Origin: an uncultured bacterium
GTDB lineage: Bacteria; Patescibacteriota; Minisyncoccia; Phycocordibacterales; UBA9973
Assembly (NCBI GenBank): GCA_903869825.1
Contig: CAIQAL010000016.1
Coordinates: 1 to 34,268 of the forward strand
Direction: 5' to 3'
Length of the DNA stretch: 34,268 nucleotides
Below the pieces are notes generated by a model that made no database searches, had not been told where the DNA came from, and was given only the letters and a program-made list of their open reading frames with translations. How positions within the stretch are numbered: the stretch's first letter is position 1; each line of letters opens with the position of its first letter. Below are positions 15,534-23,982 of this stretch, piece by piece. The translations under genes were made by a program, and so were the position numbers.

Positions 15534-15734
15534 TTATCTGGCTACGAATGGCAGAAGGCCAAGAAAACGAGCATGCTTAATAGCAAGAGCTAACTTCCGT
15601 TGATTCTTGGAAGTAACCCCGGTACGCTTGTGACTCACAATTTTTCCGTTCGGATTCAAAAACTTCTTTAGGATTGAGACATCCTTGTAATCGATATATT
15701 TAATGTTGTTGGCTGAAAAGTAATCTTGTTTCAT
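15534..15734 (-). CDS. rpsR: 30S ribosomal protein S18
   Basis: S18 sits on the platform of the small subunit next to S6. The 66-residue protein shows [51 protein letters not shown], the core of the family, with a short N-terminal tail. It is the last gene of the rpsF-ssb-rpsR operon, a common bacterial order, 14 nt after ssb. Confidence 0.96.
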   Translation of the reverse strand: MKQDYFSANNIKYIDYKDVSILKKFLNPNGKIVSHKRTGVTSKNQRKLALAIKHARFLGLLPFVAR

Positions 15735-15748
15735 ATATTTTTTATTAA

Positions 15749-16204
15749 TTAAAATGGAATGTCTTCCGGATTAATGTCTTCTTCTGGATACTCGATGGAA
15801 TCCAATTCTTCGGACTTATTTTCTTTTGGAGCACTTGCACTACTTGCGGGGGCTCCGCTTGCCGGTCCGCCGTTTCCTTTTGGACCAAACTGGGTACGGT
15901 CAGCGACGATTTCGGTGCGATATTTTTTCTCTCCACTTGTCTTGTCATCCCAACTCCTAGTCTGCATTCTCCCCTCCACTAACATTGAACTTCCTTTCTT
16001 CATATATTGGGCAACTGTCTCTGCTTGGCGTCCGAAGACTACTACATTGTGATAATCCGTGTTCTCTTGTCTTGCTCCATTCTTGTCTTTCCAGACACGA
16101 TTGGTGGCTAAAGAAAATGAACATATTTTTATTCCAGATGGAAGAGATCTGATTTCCGGATCACGGGTCAAGTTTCCTATTACAATTGCTTTGTTTAAAT
16201 ACAT
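15749..16204 (-). CDS. ssb: Single-stranded DNA-binding protein
   Basis: The 151-residue protein has an N-terminal OB fold (about 1-105): [77 protein letters not shown] Gly/Ala/Ser/Pro linker follows. The acidic tail ends [10 protein letters not shown], the usual tip that docks repair and replication proteins. It lies between rpsF and rpsR with gaps of 24 and 14 nt. Confidence 0.96.
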   Translation of the reverse strand: MYLNKAIVIGNLTRDPEIRSLPSGIKICSFSLATNRVWKDKNGARQENTDYHNVVVFGRQAETVAQYMKKGSSMLVEGRMQTRSWDDKTSGEKKYRTEIVADRTQFGPKGNGGPASGAPASSASAPKENKSEELDSIEYPEEDINPEDIPF

Positions 16205-16228
16205 AGTTTAATAATTATTTTTATAATA

Positions 16229-16747
16229 CTATGCTACCATCGCATCGATTTCTTTGTCGATTTCTTCTTTATTGATCGGCGCTTCTTCTTTGCCCTCTTC
16301 TTTTTCGCCTAAGGTTGGAGTCTTTCGGCGAGGAACTTCTCTTTGAATAAACCTCTTCGAAGCGATAGTATTTTCTTTTACTGTTTTCAAAATCAAAAAT
16401 CTGACGATAGTAGGGTCCAAGTCCATTTTCTTTTTAAGTTCCAATACTTTTTCCGGATCCATAAAGAATTTTATCCAACCAAAGTAAGCTGTATCGTAAT
16501 TGTGATGCACGTTTTGGATTACTTTTTGCATTGAATAAGCCAAATTTATCATTACTGGCATTTCATCCGAAATACTCTGGCCTCCAAATGTGCTTATCAA
16601 TTCCTTTAAATTGCCGTAAATAGTTGGCGTTTCTTCTTCACTTAAGGTTGGTACTAAAAGATATCCGACCTCGTATACTCGTGGGTCAGTTCCTTCCGCT
16701 TCCTCAAATGACAAATAATTTTCTTCTTTATTTTCCTTTTCTTGCAT
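16229..16747 (-). CDS. rpsF: 30S ribosomal protein S6 with N- and C-terminal extensions
   Basis: S6 partners S18 in the small subunit. The S6 core lies at about residues 24-125 (RVYEVGYLLVPTLSEEE, YSMQKVIQNVHHNYDTAYFGWIKFFMDPEKVLELKKKMDLDPTIVRFLILKTV). It is preceded by an acidic extension of about 23 residues and followed by a charged tail rich in Glu/Lys, so the protein is about 170 residues rather than about 100. I place the start at the ATG at 16747. A longer frame using TTG at 16783 overlaps the kinase gene, and that TTG is part of the -35 element. It heads the rpsF-ssb-rpsR operon. Confidence 0.93.
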   Translation of the reverse strand: MQEKENKEENYLSFEEAEGTDPRVYEVGYLLVPTLSEEETPTIYGNLKELISTFGGQSISDEMPVMINLAYSMQKVIQNVHHNYDTAYFGWIKFFMDPEKVLELKKKMDLDPTIVRFLILKTVKENTIASKRFIQREVPRRKTPTLGEKEEGKEEAPINKEEIDKEIDAMVA

Positions 16748-16754
16748 AGGCTTC

Positions 16755-16783
16755 ATACTAGCAAAATTTTTAGATTGCGTCAA
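16755..16783 (-). promoter_or_regulatory. Promoter of rpsF-ssb-rpsR inside the kinase 3' end
   Basis: Minus strand TTGACG (16778-16783), 17 bp, TAGTAT (16755-16760) with TGC before it (extended -10), then 7 nt to the ATG at 16747. The -35 lies within the last codons of the histidine kinase gene. Confidence 0.65.
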
Positions 16784-18449
16784 ATTCTACATAGAATACT
16801 GAACCATAGCCCGCCCCCTCCGATTCCACCCAAACTTTCCCCTTATGTGCTTCAACGATCAGTTTTACAGAGTATAGTCCGTAGCCGGTCGAGTTTACGT
16901 TTGTTTTGACTGATTCCTTCCCTCTCCCCCCTTCGGTAAATAGATTTTTTTTGTCTTCTTCTGTTATGCCCACTCCTGTATCTTTTATGCTGAATAATAT
17001 TTTGTTTCCCCCGCCTGCGCTGGCGGGTATTTTTTCTAACCAAATCATTATTTTTCCTTCTTTGGTGTAGTCTAAAGCATTTTCGATTAAGTTATTTACC
17101 ACTTCTTTCAGCCAAAAAGCATCCCCGACCACTTTATACTCCCCTTCCTCTATTTTTGTTTCAAGCTCCAATCCTTTTTTTGAGATAGCGTCTTTTTTCT
17201 CTCCGGCAGTATCAAGAACTATTTTTTTCAAATCAACCTCTTTCATCTCATAGTTAATTGTTCCTTTTTGCAAATTTGCCGCATTCAAAATGAGGTCCAC
17301 CGTCCGGATACCCATAACATCCGAATCAAGTCCTGTCTGGGAAACCTTTTTCACTTCAGGCGAAATCTCCCCAAACATTCCGTCGAGCAAGGCCGCAAAA
17401 ATGTATTTCGTGCGAGTAAACGAACCCTTCACTTTGTGATTGATGAGATGCATCAAACTCTCTCTTTGTCTGATAACATTTTGCAAATCGATGGTTAGTT
17501 TCAACAACTCTTCTTCTTGCCTAATTTCTTTTTTGACATTTCTAATCAATATGCCACTCAATACTGTAGCGAAAATGAGAGAGACTGTATTCAAAATAAT
17601 TGCCACTGTGTTATCTAAGAAAAAGTATTGAAAAAAGATAAGCGAGAATATTCCAATGACAAAGATTTCAGAAGGAATAAGTTTTGTCTCGAATGTTTTA
17701 TATTTGATTATAAGGTAAGCCAGAAAAATAATCAGAATTGGCATCCCAAAGAAAGCGTACAAGAAATAATTATAATTAAAAACTCCTCCAAAAATGAAAC
17801 CGGTAAAAATATATTCCATACTGAAAAATACACCCATAAACAAACATATTCCGACTGAGATGATAGAAATTTCTTTTCTGTTGCCCTTCCCTCTAATGAC
17901 GGACCAACTTGCAAAGATCACCCCCGAAACCAAATAAAATAAATCCATGTAAAATCCGTAGGTAGCTACGATGCTACTTTCGGAAACTTCACAGATATCC
18001 CAATTATAAGATATCAAATTTTTGCTATAGGAATACACTAAAGTACTTGCATAAGCCACAATCGGCACGAGCCAAATAATTTTATAAAGAAAACCAACAT
18101 CTCTCTTTTTAAGCAAAACAAACAGAAAATATAAGGATAAAACAAAAAGTGCAGGATCAGCCAGTTCTATGATTGACCGCGCAAAAATTATGGTTCCCCT
18201 TCCAAAAAATACAAACCACTCGGTCAAATCTCCCAAAGTAAACAAAAAGAAAGTTAAGGTTAAAAAGAAAAATATTTTCGTCTCCAGTTTTTTATTTTTT
18301 AATAGGAGAAAAGAACCAACTACCAAACTAACAATCGCTGTCGGCAAGTGAGAATACAGAAGAAGTGGAATAGAAACATAAATCTGATTGACAATCAGTT
18401 GACTGTAACAATATGCGTCTCTGATAAAAAAAGAAAATATATTTATCAT
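16770..18449 (-). CDS. Membrane histidine kinase with 7TM-type sensor (orphan)
   Basis: The 559-residue protein has about eight to nine hydrophobic helices in residues 25-300 (seven-TM-type sensor plus extra helices). A coiled linker (about 303-330) precedes a HisKA-like helix with the likely phospho-acceptor H338 (LINHKVKGSFTR, not the usual HELRTPL). The ATPase domain has N box NNLIENALDY (N453, N457), G1 box DTGVGITEEDK (D490) and G2 STGYGLYSVKLIVEAHKGKVWVESEG. No response regulator is adjacent, so its partner is elsewhere or absent. The start overlaps the preceding stop by 4 bp (ATGA). A GC-rich palindrome encodes PASAGGG between the N and G1 boxes. Confidence 0.88.
   Translation of the reverse strand: MINIFSFFIRDAYCYSQLIVNQIYVSIPLLLYSHLPTAIVSLVVGSFLLLKNKKLETKIFFFLTLTFFLFTLGDLTEWFVFFGRGTIIFARSIIELADPALFVLSLYFLFVLLKKRDVGFLYKIIWLVPIVAYASTLVYSYSKNLISYNWDICEVSESSIVATYGFYMDLFYLVSGVIFASWSVIRGKGNRKEISIISVGICLFMGVFFSMEYIFTGFIFGGVFNYNYFLYAFFGMPILIIFLAYLIIKYKTFETKLIPSEIFVIGIFSLIFFQYFFLDNTVAIILNTVSLIFATVLSGILIRNVKKEIRQEEELLKLTIDLQNVIRQRESLMHLINHKVKGSFTRTKYIFAALLDGMFGEISPEVKKVSQTGLDSDVMGIRTVDLILNAANLQKGTINYEMKEVDLKKIVLDTAGEKKDAISKKGLELETKIEEGEYKVVGDAFWLKEVVNNLIENALDYTKEGKIMIWLEKIPASAGGGNKILFSIKDTGVGITEEDKKNLFTEGGRGKESVKTNVNSTGYGLYSVKLIVEAHKGKVWVESEGAGYGSVFYVEFDAI
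17010..17027. repeat. GC-rich palindrome inside the kinase gene
   Basis: CCCGCC-TGCGCT-GGCGGG forms a 6-bp perfect stem in a GC-rich island inside an AT-rich gene. It is in frame and encodes the low-complexity PASAGG stretch. It looks like a REP-type palindromic insertion. Confidence 0.55.
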
Positions 18450-19213
18450 TTAAATTTTTTAATATGGTTATTTACAATTTCCTTAGCTCTCTCGGAGTAC
18501 GAACACCAATAAGGATCTTTCTCTTGCTCGCCTTCTTTCGATATCCTGACAATAATGGGTCTTACCCCAAATTCATTTTCCACTTCATGGAAAGCTGGTA
18601 AAATAATTTCTTTTACAAAATCCTCTTCCGACTTAAGTAAGTCTAAGTCATCAAACAAGACAACGTGACACAAAGTTAAAGACAAAATATGAAAGTAATA
18701 ATTTTTTGGAGCACCACCATTTCTTTTTACCCAATCGGAAATGTCAACAATATTACTTTCCATTCCTGGAAACATCTCTTTCATAAAAGAATGGTGAAAA
18801 TCAACCAAATTTTCTCCCCAAAGAGTTTTTAATTCGCACATTTTTTTCTTTTCTGCATCTTTAAAATCGATAATTTTTTCTTTTTCAACAAGGGTCTCAG
18901 ATTTTTTATTGCAACCTTTTTTAAATGAAAGTTTAGCTAGTCCAAGTTTCGTGAAATTCCTAGCAGCAAATTTGTCATGAATATATTCCAGACAAAGGGG
19001 GTTTAAATCAGCTTTTTGACATAATTCTAAAAATCTTTCAAACTCACCGTCTGGAGTACCAATATGCCGCCAAATCATTCCATGAGGTCCTTTTCTGAGA
19101 ATTTCAGGAATATCTCCCTCCAATTTTTCTTCTACCGCTTTACGTAATTTTTCATCTGCCCATCTATCTCGGATAAGTCTCCCTGCTTTTTCAATTTGAG
19201 TATATATATCCAT
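18446..19213 (-). CDS. Conserved-looking soluble protein of unknown function (255 aa)
   Basis: I recognise no family. The protein is soluble, charged and mostly helical. An N-terminal helix (IEKAGRLIRDRWADEKLRKAVEEKL) is followed by HGMIWRHIGTPDGEFERFLELC, a Lys/Glu-rich centre, and a C-terminal half with hydrophobic helices (YYFHILSLTLCHVVLFDDLDLL) and VRPIIVRISKEGEQEKDPYWCSYSERAKEIV. Several His and Cys are scattered but form no clear metal motif. It starts 10 nt after the Cys-rich membrane protein gene and overlaps the histidine kinase by 4 bp, so it is translationally coupled to the kinase and may act in the same signalling unit. Confidence 0.6.
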   Translation of the reverse strand: MDIYTQIEKAGRLIRDRWADEKLRKAVEEKLEGDIPEILRKGPHGMIWRHIGTPDGEFERFLELCQKADLNPLCLEYIHDKFAARNFTKLGLAKLSFKKGCNKKSETLVEKEKIIDFKDAEKKKMCELKTLWGENLVDFHHSFMKEMFPGMESNIVDISDWVKRNGGAPKNYYFHILSLTLCHVVLFDDLDLLKSEEDFVKEIILPAFHEVENEFGVRPIIVRISKEGEQEKDPYWCSYSERAKEIVNNHIKKFK

Positions 19214-19223
19214 AATTAGAAAT

Positions 19224-19565
19224 CTATTTAAAACACTTTTCTCCGGACACTACTGTCGAATCATCACAAGTTATAATTTTACAAAGTGTACTATCTTTAA
19301 TACAAGAGAGGCTGTCATAGTCGGTCCCAGCAAATTTTGAAGGAACTTCAATTTTTAGATAAGTAGTTTTCGGATCACAAGTAGAATCATTCGATTTACA
19401 GTCCGAAACAAAACACGAATCAACTGCAGGGTCGCAGGAAATTTGTTTTGATACGATATAATCATTTTTAATAAAAAAAGTGTAGTAACTAAAAAAAATA
19501 ACAAATACAAAAATCAAACAAATGGTCAAAAAGAAATACCTTGACTGTTTATCATTCTTATTCAT
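19224..19565 (-). CDS. Membrane-anchored cysteine-rich small protein
   Basis: This 113-residue protein has a basic N-terminus, one TM helix (about residues 9-32, FFLTICLIFVFVIFFSYYTFFI) and an outer domain of about 75 residues with eight cysteines. Spacings such as CDPAVDSCFVSDC and CIKDSTLCKIITC suggest a disulfide-bonded extracellular domain. I recognise no family. It is the first gene of the 113 aa-255 aa-kinase operon, so it could sense or bind an external ligand for the kinase. That is inference from position. Confidence 0.6.
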   Translation of the reverse strand: MNKNDKQSRYFFLTICLIFVFVIFFSYYTFFIKNDYIVSKQISCDPAVDSCFVSDCKSNDSTCDPKTTYLKIEVPSKFAGTDYDSLSCIKDSTLCKIITCDDSTVVSGEKCFK

Positions 19566-19579
19566 AATCTTGTATCTAT

Positions 19580-19608
19580 ATTATACTACAATCCTATGCC
19601 TCCTCCAA
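19580..19608 (-). promoter_or_regulatory. Promoter of the Cys-rich protein-kinase operon
   Basis: Minus strand TTGGAG (19603-19608), 17 bp, TATAAT (19580-19585), then 14 nt to the ATG at 19565, predicting a 5' UTR of only about 7 nt. Confidence 0.6.
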
Positions 19609-19609
19609 A

Positions 19610-20527
19610 TCACCTGAGTACAAAATAACTTCCAATAAAAACAATAACAATAGCAAGTATTTTTGGAATCAAGTTTCTCCAGCCCATTTTTTCCTGAAGA
19701 ATTCTGGGAAACATCTTGGTAATTATTATCCCAAAAACTAAAACAAATATGGGCTGATACCCTTCTACCACCCGCACTAGAGCAATCGGGGCTAATAAAA
19801 ACGCGTAATTTAAAGAAACGTTACCGCCCAAGGTGAAAAACTCACTCAAGAGGACTGCCAAGGTAATTTTATATTTGTGTATTTTTATTGAAGAAAAAAA
19901 TGACTTTCTGTCTTTTCTTCGAAAAATAAAAATGGAGCAACCAACCAACGCAAATCCGAGGGTTTCCCAAAAATTAGAAAGCCAGAAATTGTTTCCAAGA
20001 GCCACCAATTTAAACAAGACTCCACTTATGGCCATGAGGAAAGCCATGATAATCATCGACAAAATCACAAAGTGTCTAAATTTAATTTTTTTTCCTTCTT
20101 CGATTTCAACACTCAAAAGAGCCGCTCCCAAAATAATCACAATGGAACCTATAATCTGTTGAGCGGAAAGAGTTTCCTTTAAAATAAGTCGGCTTAGAAT
20201 AAAGCTCACAACCGGAATTAGTTGAAAAAAAGGGACAACAACCGAAGCATCTTCCCGATATAGCGCAAAAAGATAAAAATATATAGCTACCGCTTCGCAA
20301 ACCCCAGCCGCAACCAAGAGAAAAATATTATTAGAGGAAATCTGTAAAACTTCTATTCCTCCCAAAAAAAGAAAAATCGGCAACATGATTATAGAAGTAA
20401 CTGCCGAATAGATGATGAAAACAAATAAATTAAAATTGCGAAAGTATTTCGAAAGTAATATCTTGTCCACAAAATTCGCAATGCTGTGCACTACCGGAGC
20501 TATAAGCGCAATAAAAAACCATTGCAT
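19610..20527 (-). CDS. EamA/DMT-superfamily transporter
   Basis: This 305-residue protein has about ten TM helices in two halves of five. It starts WFFIALIAPVVHSIANFVDKILLSKYF and contains the conserved first-repeat segment (VVPFFQLIPVVSFILSRLILKETLSAQQIIGSIVIILGAALL). The matching second-repeat segment contains LAPIALVRVVEGYQPIFVLVFGIIITK. These proteins export or import small metabolites or amino acids; the substrate cannot be predicted. It has its own promoter and is followed by an independent operon. Confidence 0.85.
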   Translation of the reverse strand: MQWFFIALIAPVVHSIANFVDKILLSKYFRNFNLFVFIIYSAVTSIIMLPIFLFLGGIEVLQISSNNIFLLVAAGVCEAVAIYFYLFALYREDASVVVPFFQLIPVVSFILSRLILKETLSAQQIIGSIVIILGAALLSVEIEEGKKIKFRHFVILSMIIMAFLMAISGVLFKLVALGNNFWLSNFWETLGFALVGCSIFIFRRKDRKSFFSSIKIHKYKITLAVLLSEFFTLGGNVSLNYAFLLAPIALVRVVEGYQPIFVLVFGIIITKMFPRILQEKMGWRNLIPKILAIVIVFIGSYFVLR

Positions 20528-20534
20528 AATACTG

Positions 20535-20543
20535 ATTATATCA
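20535..20543 (-). promoter_or_regulatory. Extended -10 promoter of the DMT transporter
   Basis: The minus strand reads TGATATAAT, with 7 nt between the hexamer and the ATG at 20527. The -35 is weak. The site lies in the 27-nt gap after tatD. Confidence 0.55.
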
Positions 20544-20554
20544 CAAAAGTAACT

Positions 20555-21430
20555 CTAAATTCCAAAGAGTTTCTTTGCGTTCGCAACGACAGCGCTTGCC
20601 ACTTCGCTCTCCGGTAAATTTTTTATTTCGGCAATTTTTTTTACGATCTCCCGTACAAAACTCGGCTCGTTTCTTTTCCCCCGGTACGGCATCGGTGCCA
20701 CATACGGAGAATCGGTATCGGTGAGAATCATCTCAAGTGGAGTTTCTTGTATGACTTTTACATAATCGGCAATTTTGAGATTAGGCTTAAAAGTAATTGG
20801 TCCGGCAAACGAAACATAAATCCCCATCTCAACAAATCTCTTCATATCTTCCACCCCCCCGGCAAAAAAATGAGATACTCCTTTTACTCCGGCATTTTCT
20901 GGATGAGTTTTAAGAAAATCTTTTATTAATTCACACGTATCAGAATACGGGTTACGACTTTGGTCTTCTGGGTTATTGCGGATATGGAGCATTAGAGGCT
21001 TCCCTGTCTCGCTTGAAAGTTCAATCTGTTCCATAAAAGCTTTTTTTTGTTTTTCAATTGACTCCGGATCCAAGTGAAAATAGTCGAGCCCACATTCCCC
21101 AATCGCTACCACTTTCGGATCTTTCAGTAATTCCCGATAAACTTCCTTATCAAAAATTTCTCCTCGAGAAGTAAATTCCTTCCCGCCTTCCCCAAGTTCT
21201 TGTTCATCATGGAATGATTTATCGGTGTGGATTGGATGGAGCCCGATGATGGCATATACCCCTTCAGGATATTTATGTGCAAGCTCTATCGCCTTTTTTG
21301 AAGTGTCTATCTGAGTTCCCACATTCATAAGCCAAGTGTCGTTGTCGAGCACCCGACGAATAACCGCGTCCCTGTCCTCATCAAAGACTTTAAAATTTAC
21401 GTGACAATGGATATCGATATATTTCGGCAT
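20555..21430 (-). CDS. tatD: TatD-family metal-dependent hydrolase (DNase-like)
   Basis: This 291-residue TIM-barrel hydrolase has the family metal ligands in order: DIHCH (H8, H10), GECGLDYFH (E112), LMLHIRN (H149), VSHFFAGG (H187) and TDTDSPYV (D238, D240). The C-terminal RGKRNEPSFVREIVKKIAEIK is also typical. TatD proteins cleave DNA or RNA ends; the E. coli enzyme is a 3'-5' exonuclease. About 20 extra residues around 72-92 carry a charged insertion. It starts 1 nt after metG, an arrangement common in bacteria. Confidence 0.93.
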   Translation of the reverse strand: MPKYIDIHCHVNFKVFDEDRDAVIRRVLDNDTWLMNVGTQIDTSKKAIELAHKYPEGVYAIIGLHPIHTDKSFHDEQELGEGGKEFTSRGEIFDKEVYRELLKDPKVVAIGECGLDYFHLDPESIEKQKKAFMEQIELSSETGKPLMLHIRNNPEDQSRNPYSDTCELIKDFLKTHPENAGVKGVSHFFAGGVEDMKRFVEMGIYVSFAGPITFKPNLKIADYVKVIQETPLEMILTDTDSPYVAPMPYRGKRNEPSFVREIVKKIAEIKNLPESEVASAVVANAKKLFGI

Positions 21431-21431
21431 A

Positions 21432-22877
21432 TTATTCTTTTCTCAAAAAAAGTGGGGATTCAGGTTTTTTGTTTTTAAGTATCAACTCTTGGAGTTTTTC
21501 AGCTGTTACGGGGAGAAATGGTTCGAGACTTTTTGCTATATCAAAAAGTCTGGCCACATATTCTTTTATTAATTCCTTCCCTAGTTTTTCATCTGTTTTT
21601 ATAATTTTGAATGCTTGGGTTTCTTGAATATACTTATCGAGGACATCGATTAAATTCCAAATGGCACTTACAGCATTTTGAATTTTAAAATTATCCATAA
21701 ACTCAGGTATTTGTGGAACAGGGATAAATTCTTTTTTCGAATCAAAACAATCTAAATATTTTTCCGACAGTGTCAAAATTCTAGAAGATAAATTACCCAA
21801 GCCGTTTGCAAGGCCTGCGTTATAGGCATCTTTAAATCTTTCAACGGTGAACGGGCTATCTTCAAAGCTCGATACTTCTCGAAGCAAAAAGTATCGAAGT
21901 GTGTCGGTGCCATATTCATTTACTATTTCACGTGGATCTACGACGTTGCCAAGAGACTTAGACATTTTTTCTCCACCTGAAGCAGTAATAAAGCCATCTA
22001 CCACGATTTGATACGAATTTGATACACCAGCCGCCATAAGCATCGCTTGCCAAATTACCCCTTGAAAACGGGTATTATCCTTTCCACAGTATTGAGTGGG
22101 GGTGCCGTGCATCCAATATTTTTCAAAATTTTCTAATTGATTAGGCCAACCAAGGGTCGAAAGATAATTTACTAAAGCATCAAACCAAACATACATAACA
22201 TGATTGGAATCACCTGGCACTTCTATCCCCCATGGCATTTTTGATTTCAAACGGGAAATGGAAAAATCTTGTAAACCATTATTGACAAAAGCTTTCATTT
22301 CATTAAAACGAAAATCCGGCACAATAAACTTCGGATTTCTTTCGTAAAATTCCAACAACTTTTCTCCAAACGCCGAAAGTTTAAAAAAATAATTTTCTTC
22401 TTTGATTAATTCGACTGTTTTCCCGGGATGCAACACACATTCTCCTTTCTCATTCAATTCTGAATCAGTTTTTTCGCTCTCACAAGAAACACAATACTTT
22501 GCTTCGTAATTTTTTTTATAAATATAACCATTTTTCTCCACTCGGCTCCAAAATTCCTGAGCAGAAGCTTCGTGATGCGGGTCAGTCGTCCGAACAAAAT
22601 GAATTTCATCGCTCACTCCAAACATATGCAACTGTTCTTTGAATGTTTCAAAACCATCGTCAATAAATTTTTGGACCGGAACTCCTTTTTCTTTCGCCTT
22701 CTCGTAAATTTTCATTCCATGTTCATCTGTTCCAGTATTAAAATACACATCATACCCTGTCAATTTTTTATAGCGAGCAACCGTATCTGCTCGCACTAAT
22801 TCAAGCGCATGCCCCATATGAAGCGGTGCGTTAACGTAAGGAAGAGTAGTGGTAATGTAAAAACTTTTTTTATCCAT
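21432..22877 (-). CDS. metG: Methionyl-tRNA synthetase
   Basis: MetRS charges tRNA-Met. The 481-residue protein has the class I motif PYVNAPLHMGHA (13-24), a connective peptide with one zinc knuckle (C129-x2-C132, C147-x2-H150), VMYVWFDALVNYLS and EKMSKSLGNVVDP (303-315), followed by the helical anticodon-binding domain. The C-terminal EMAP/Trbp111-like dimerisation domain is absent, so it is the short form. Its start overlaps the permease stop by 8 bp, and tatD follows. Confidence 0.96.
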   Translation of the reverse strand: MDKKSFYITTTLPYVNAPLHMGHALELVRADTVARYKKLTGYDVYFNTGTDEHGMKIYEKAKEKGVPVQKFIDDGFETFKEQLHMFGVSDEIHFVRTTDPHHEASAQEFWSRVEKNGYIYKKNYEAKYCVSCESEKTDSELNEKGECVLHPGKTVELIKEENYFFKLSAFGEKLLEFYERNPKFIVPDFRFNEMKAFVNNGLQDFSISRLKSKMPWGIEVPGDSNHVMYVWFDALVNYLSTLGWPNQLENFEKYWMHGTPTQYCGKDNTRFQGVIWQAMLMAAGVSNSYQIVVDGFITASGGEKMSKSLGNVVDPREIVNEYGTDTLRYFLLREVSSFEDSPFTVERFKDAYNAGLANGLGNLSSRILTLSEKYLDCFDSKKEFIPVPQIPEFMDNFKIQNAVSAIWNLIDVLDKYIQETQAFKIIKTDEKLGKELIKEYVARLFDIAKSLEPFLPVTAEKLQELILKNKKPESPLFLRKE

Positions 22878-23943
22878 TTTTTATTCTTAGAGTAGCTTTG
22901 TGCTTTTCAAGATCATTCATTATCTCCATAAAGAACATAGCTCCGGGAATAGACAGAATCAATCCCCAGAAACCACCAAGTTCCACTCCCACCAAAACTG
23001 CCAAAATAATAATAAGAGGAGAAAGCCCAGTAACTTTTTTTATCACCAATGGTGAAAACAAATAAATTTCAAATATGTGAATAATTAAATATGAACCTAG
23101 TACCCAAAGAGCACTAGACATGCCACCGGACAAATATGAAAACGATACCGCAGGGACAAGCGCAATCAAAATCCCGTAAGGAATAAGCTCCATCATACCA
23201 GCGATTATTGCCAAGAGAAGGGAGTATTGAATGCCCAGAATGGACAGAACTAAATAAGTTAAAATCGCAATGAGCACTCCTAAGAGCATTTGTCCCTTCA
23301 TCCAAAGGCCAATTTTTACTCTTGTTCTACTCCACAAATCTACCACGTACTCTTCATGTCTAATGGGTAAGATAATCCGTAAAAAATTCTCAATACCCCG
23401 CTCTTGGACCGAAAGATAAAAAGAAATTATTACAATCAAAACAACGTTGAAAATACTTCCGAAAGCGACAGAGAGCGTTGTAAAAAATCCATCCGAGAGA
23501 CTTGTAATAAACGCGCGAGAAGTTTCGAGCAAACTTCCAATAGACATCCCGTGCGATAAATTATTGACAACATCTTTTGCCCCGGAAAATGCCGCGTTGT
23601 TGAAATAATTCAGAAAATCTATCCCCGGAGCATAGTGTGAAATAAACGTTGCAAAGTTATAAATTTCAGTAATCAAAAGTGGCGCAAAAAGATAGAAGAT
23701 GAAAGCCAGAGAAGAGATAGAAAGAACATACATAATAACTACGGCAAAAACTCTGCCAATTTTTATTTTCTTGAAACTAGGGACAGCAGACTCGATAAAG
23801 GAAGCGATTACGATAGAGGTCAAAATAACCAAAATCAAATCTTTCAATATCCACATCAGATAAACCAGAAACAAAATCAAAACTACCCGGACTATCGTAC
23901 TGGTTGAGATGGAAATAGAGTTTTTATTATTTTCTCCGAACAT
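22870..23943 (-). CDS. AI-2E/PerM-family membrane permease
   Basis: From the ATG at 23943 the protein has 357 residues. There are about seven to eight TM helices: two near the N-terminus (VRVVLILFLVYLMWILKDLILVILTSIVIASF), one after IGRVFAVVIMYVLSISSLAF, a long extracytoplasmic stretch, and a C-terminal cluster with LLAIIAGMMELIPYGILIALVPAV. The last is the GExIPxxG-type signature region of this family. Members export autoinducer-2 or act as Na+/H+ antiporters; the substrate here is unknown. An in-frame ATG at 23979 falls inside the -35 box and is rejected. It overlaps metG by 8 bp. Confidence 0.85.
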   Translation of the reverse strand: MFGENNKNSISISTSTIVRVVLILFLVYLMWILKDLILVILTSIVIASFIESAVPSFKKIKIGRVFAVVIMYVLSISSLAFIFYLFAPLLITEIYNFATFISHYAPGIDFLNYFNNAAFSGAKDVVNNLSHGMSIGSLLETSRAFITSLSDGFFTTLSVAFGSIFNVVLIVIISFYLSVQERGIENFLRIILPIRHEEYVVDLWSRTRVKIGLWMKGQMLLGVLIAILTYLVLSILGIQYSLLLAIIAGMMELIPYGILIALVPAVSFSYLSGGMSSALWVLGSYLIIHIFEIYLFSPLVIKKVTGLSPLIIILAVLVGVELGGFWGLILSIPGAMFFMEIMNDLEKHKATLRIKNG

Positions 23944-23949
23944 AGCTAT

Positions 23950-23979
23950 ATGATAACACTCGAAGATAAATTTTGCCAA
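23950..23979 (-). promoter_or_regulatory. Promoter of the permease-metG-tatD segment
   Basis: Minus strand TTGGCA (23974-23979), 18 bp, TATCAT (23950-23955) with TGT before it, then 6 nt to the ATG at 23943. Confidence 0.55.
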
Positions 23980-23982
23980 CCT

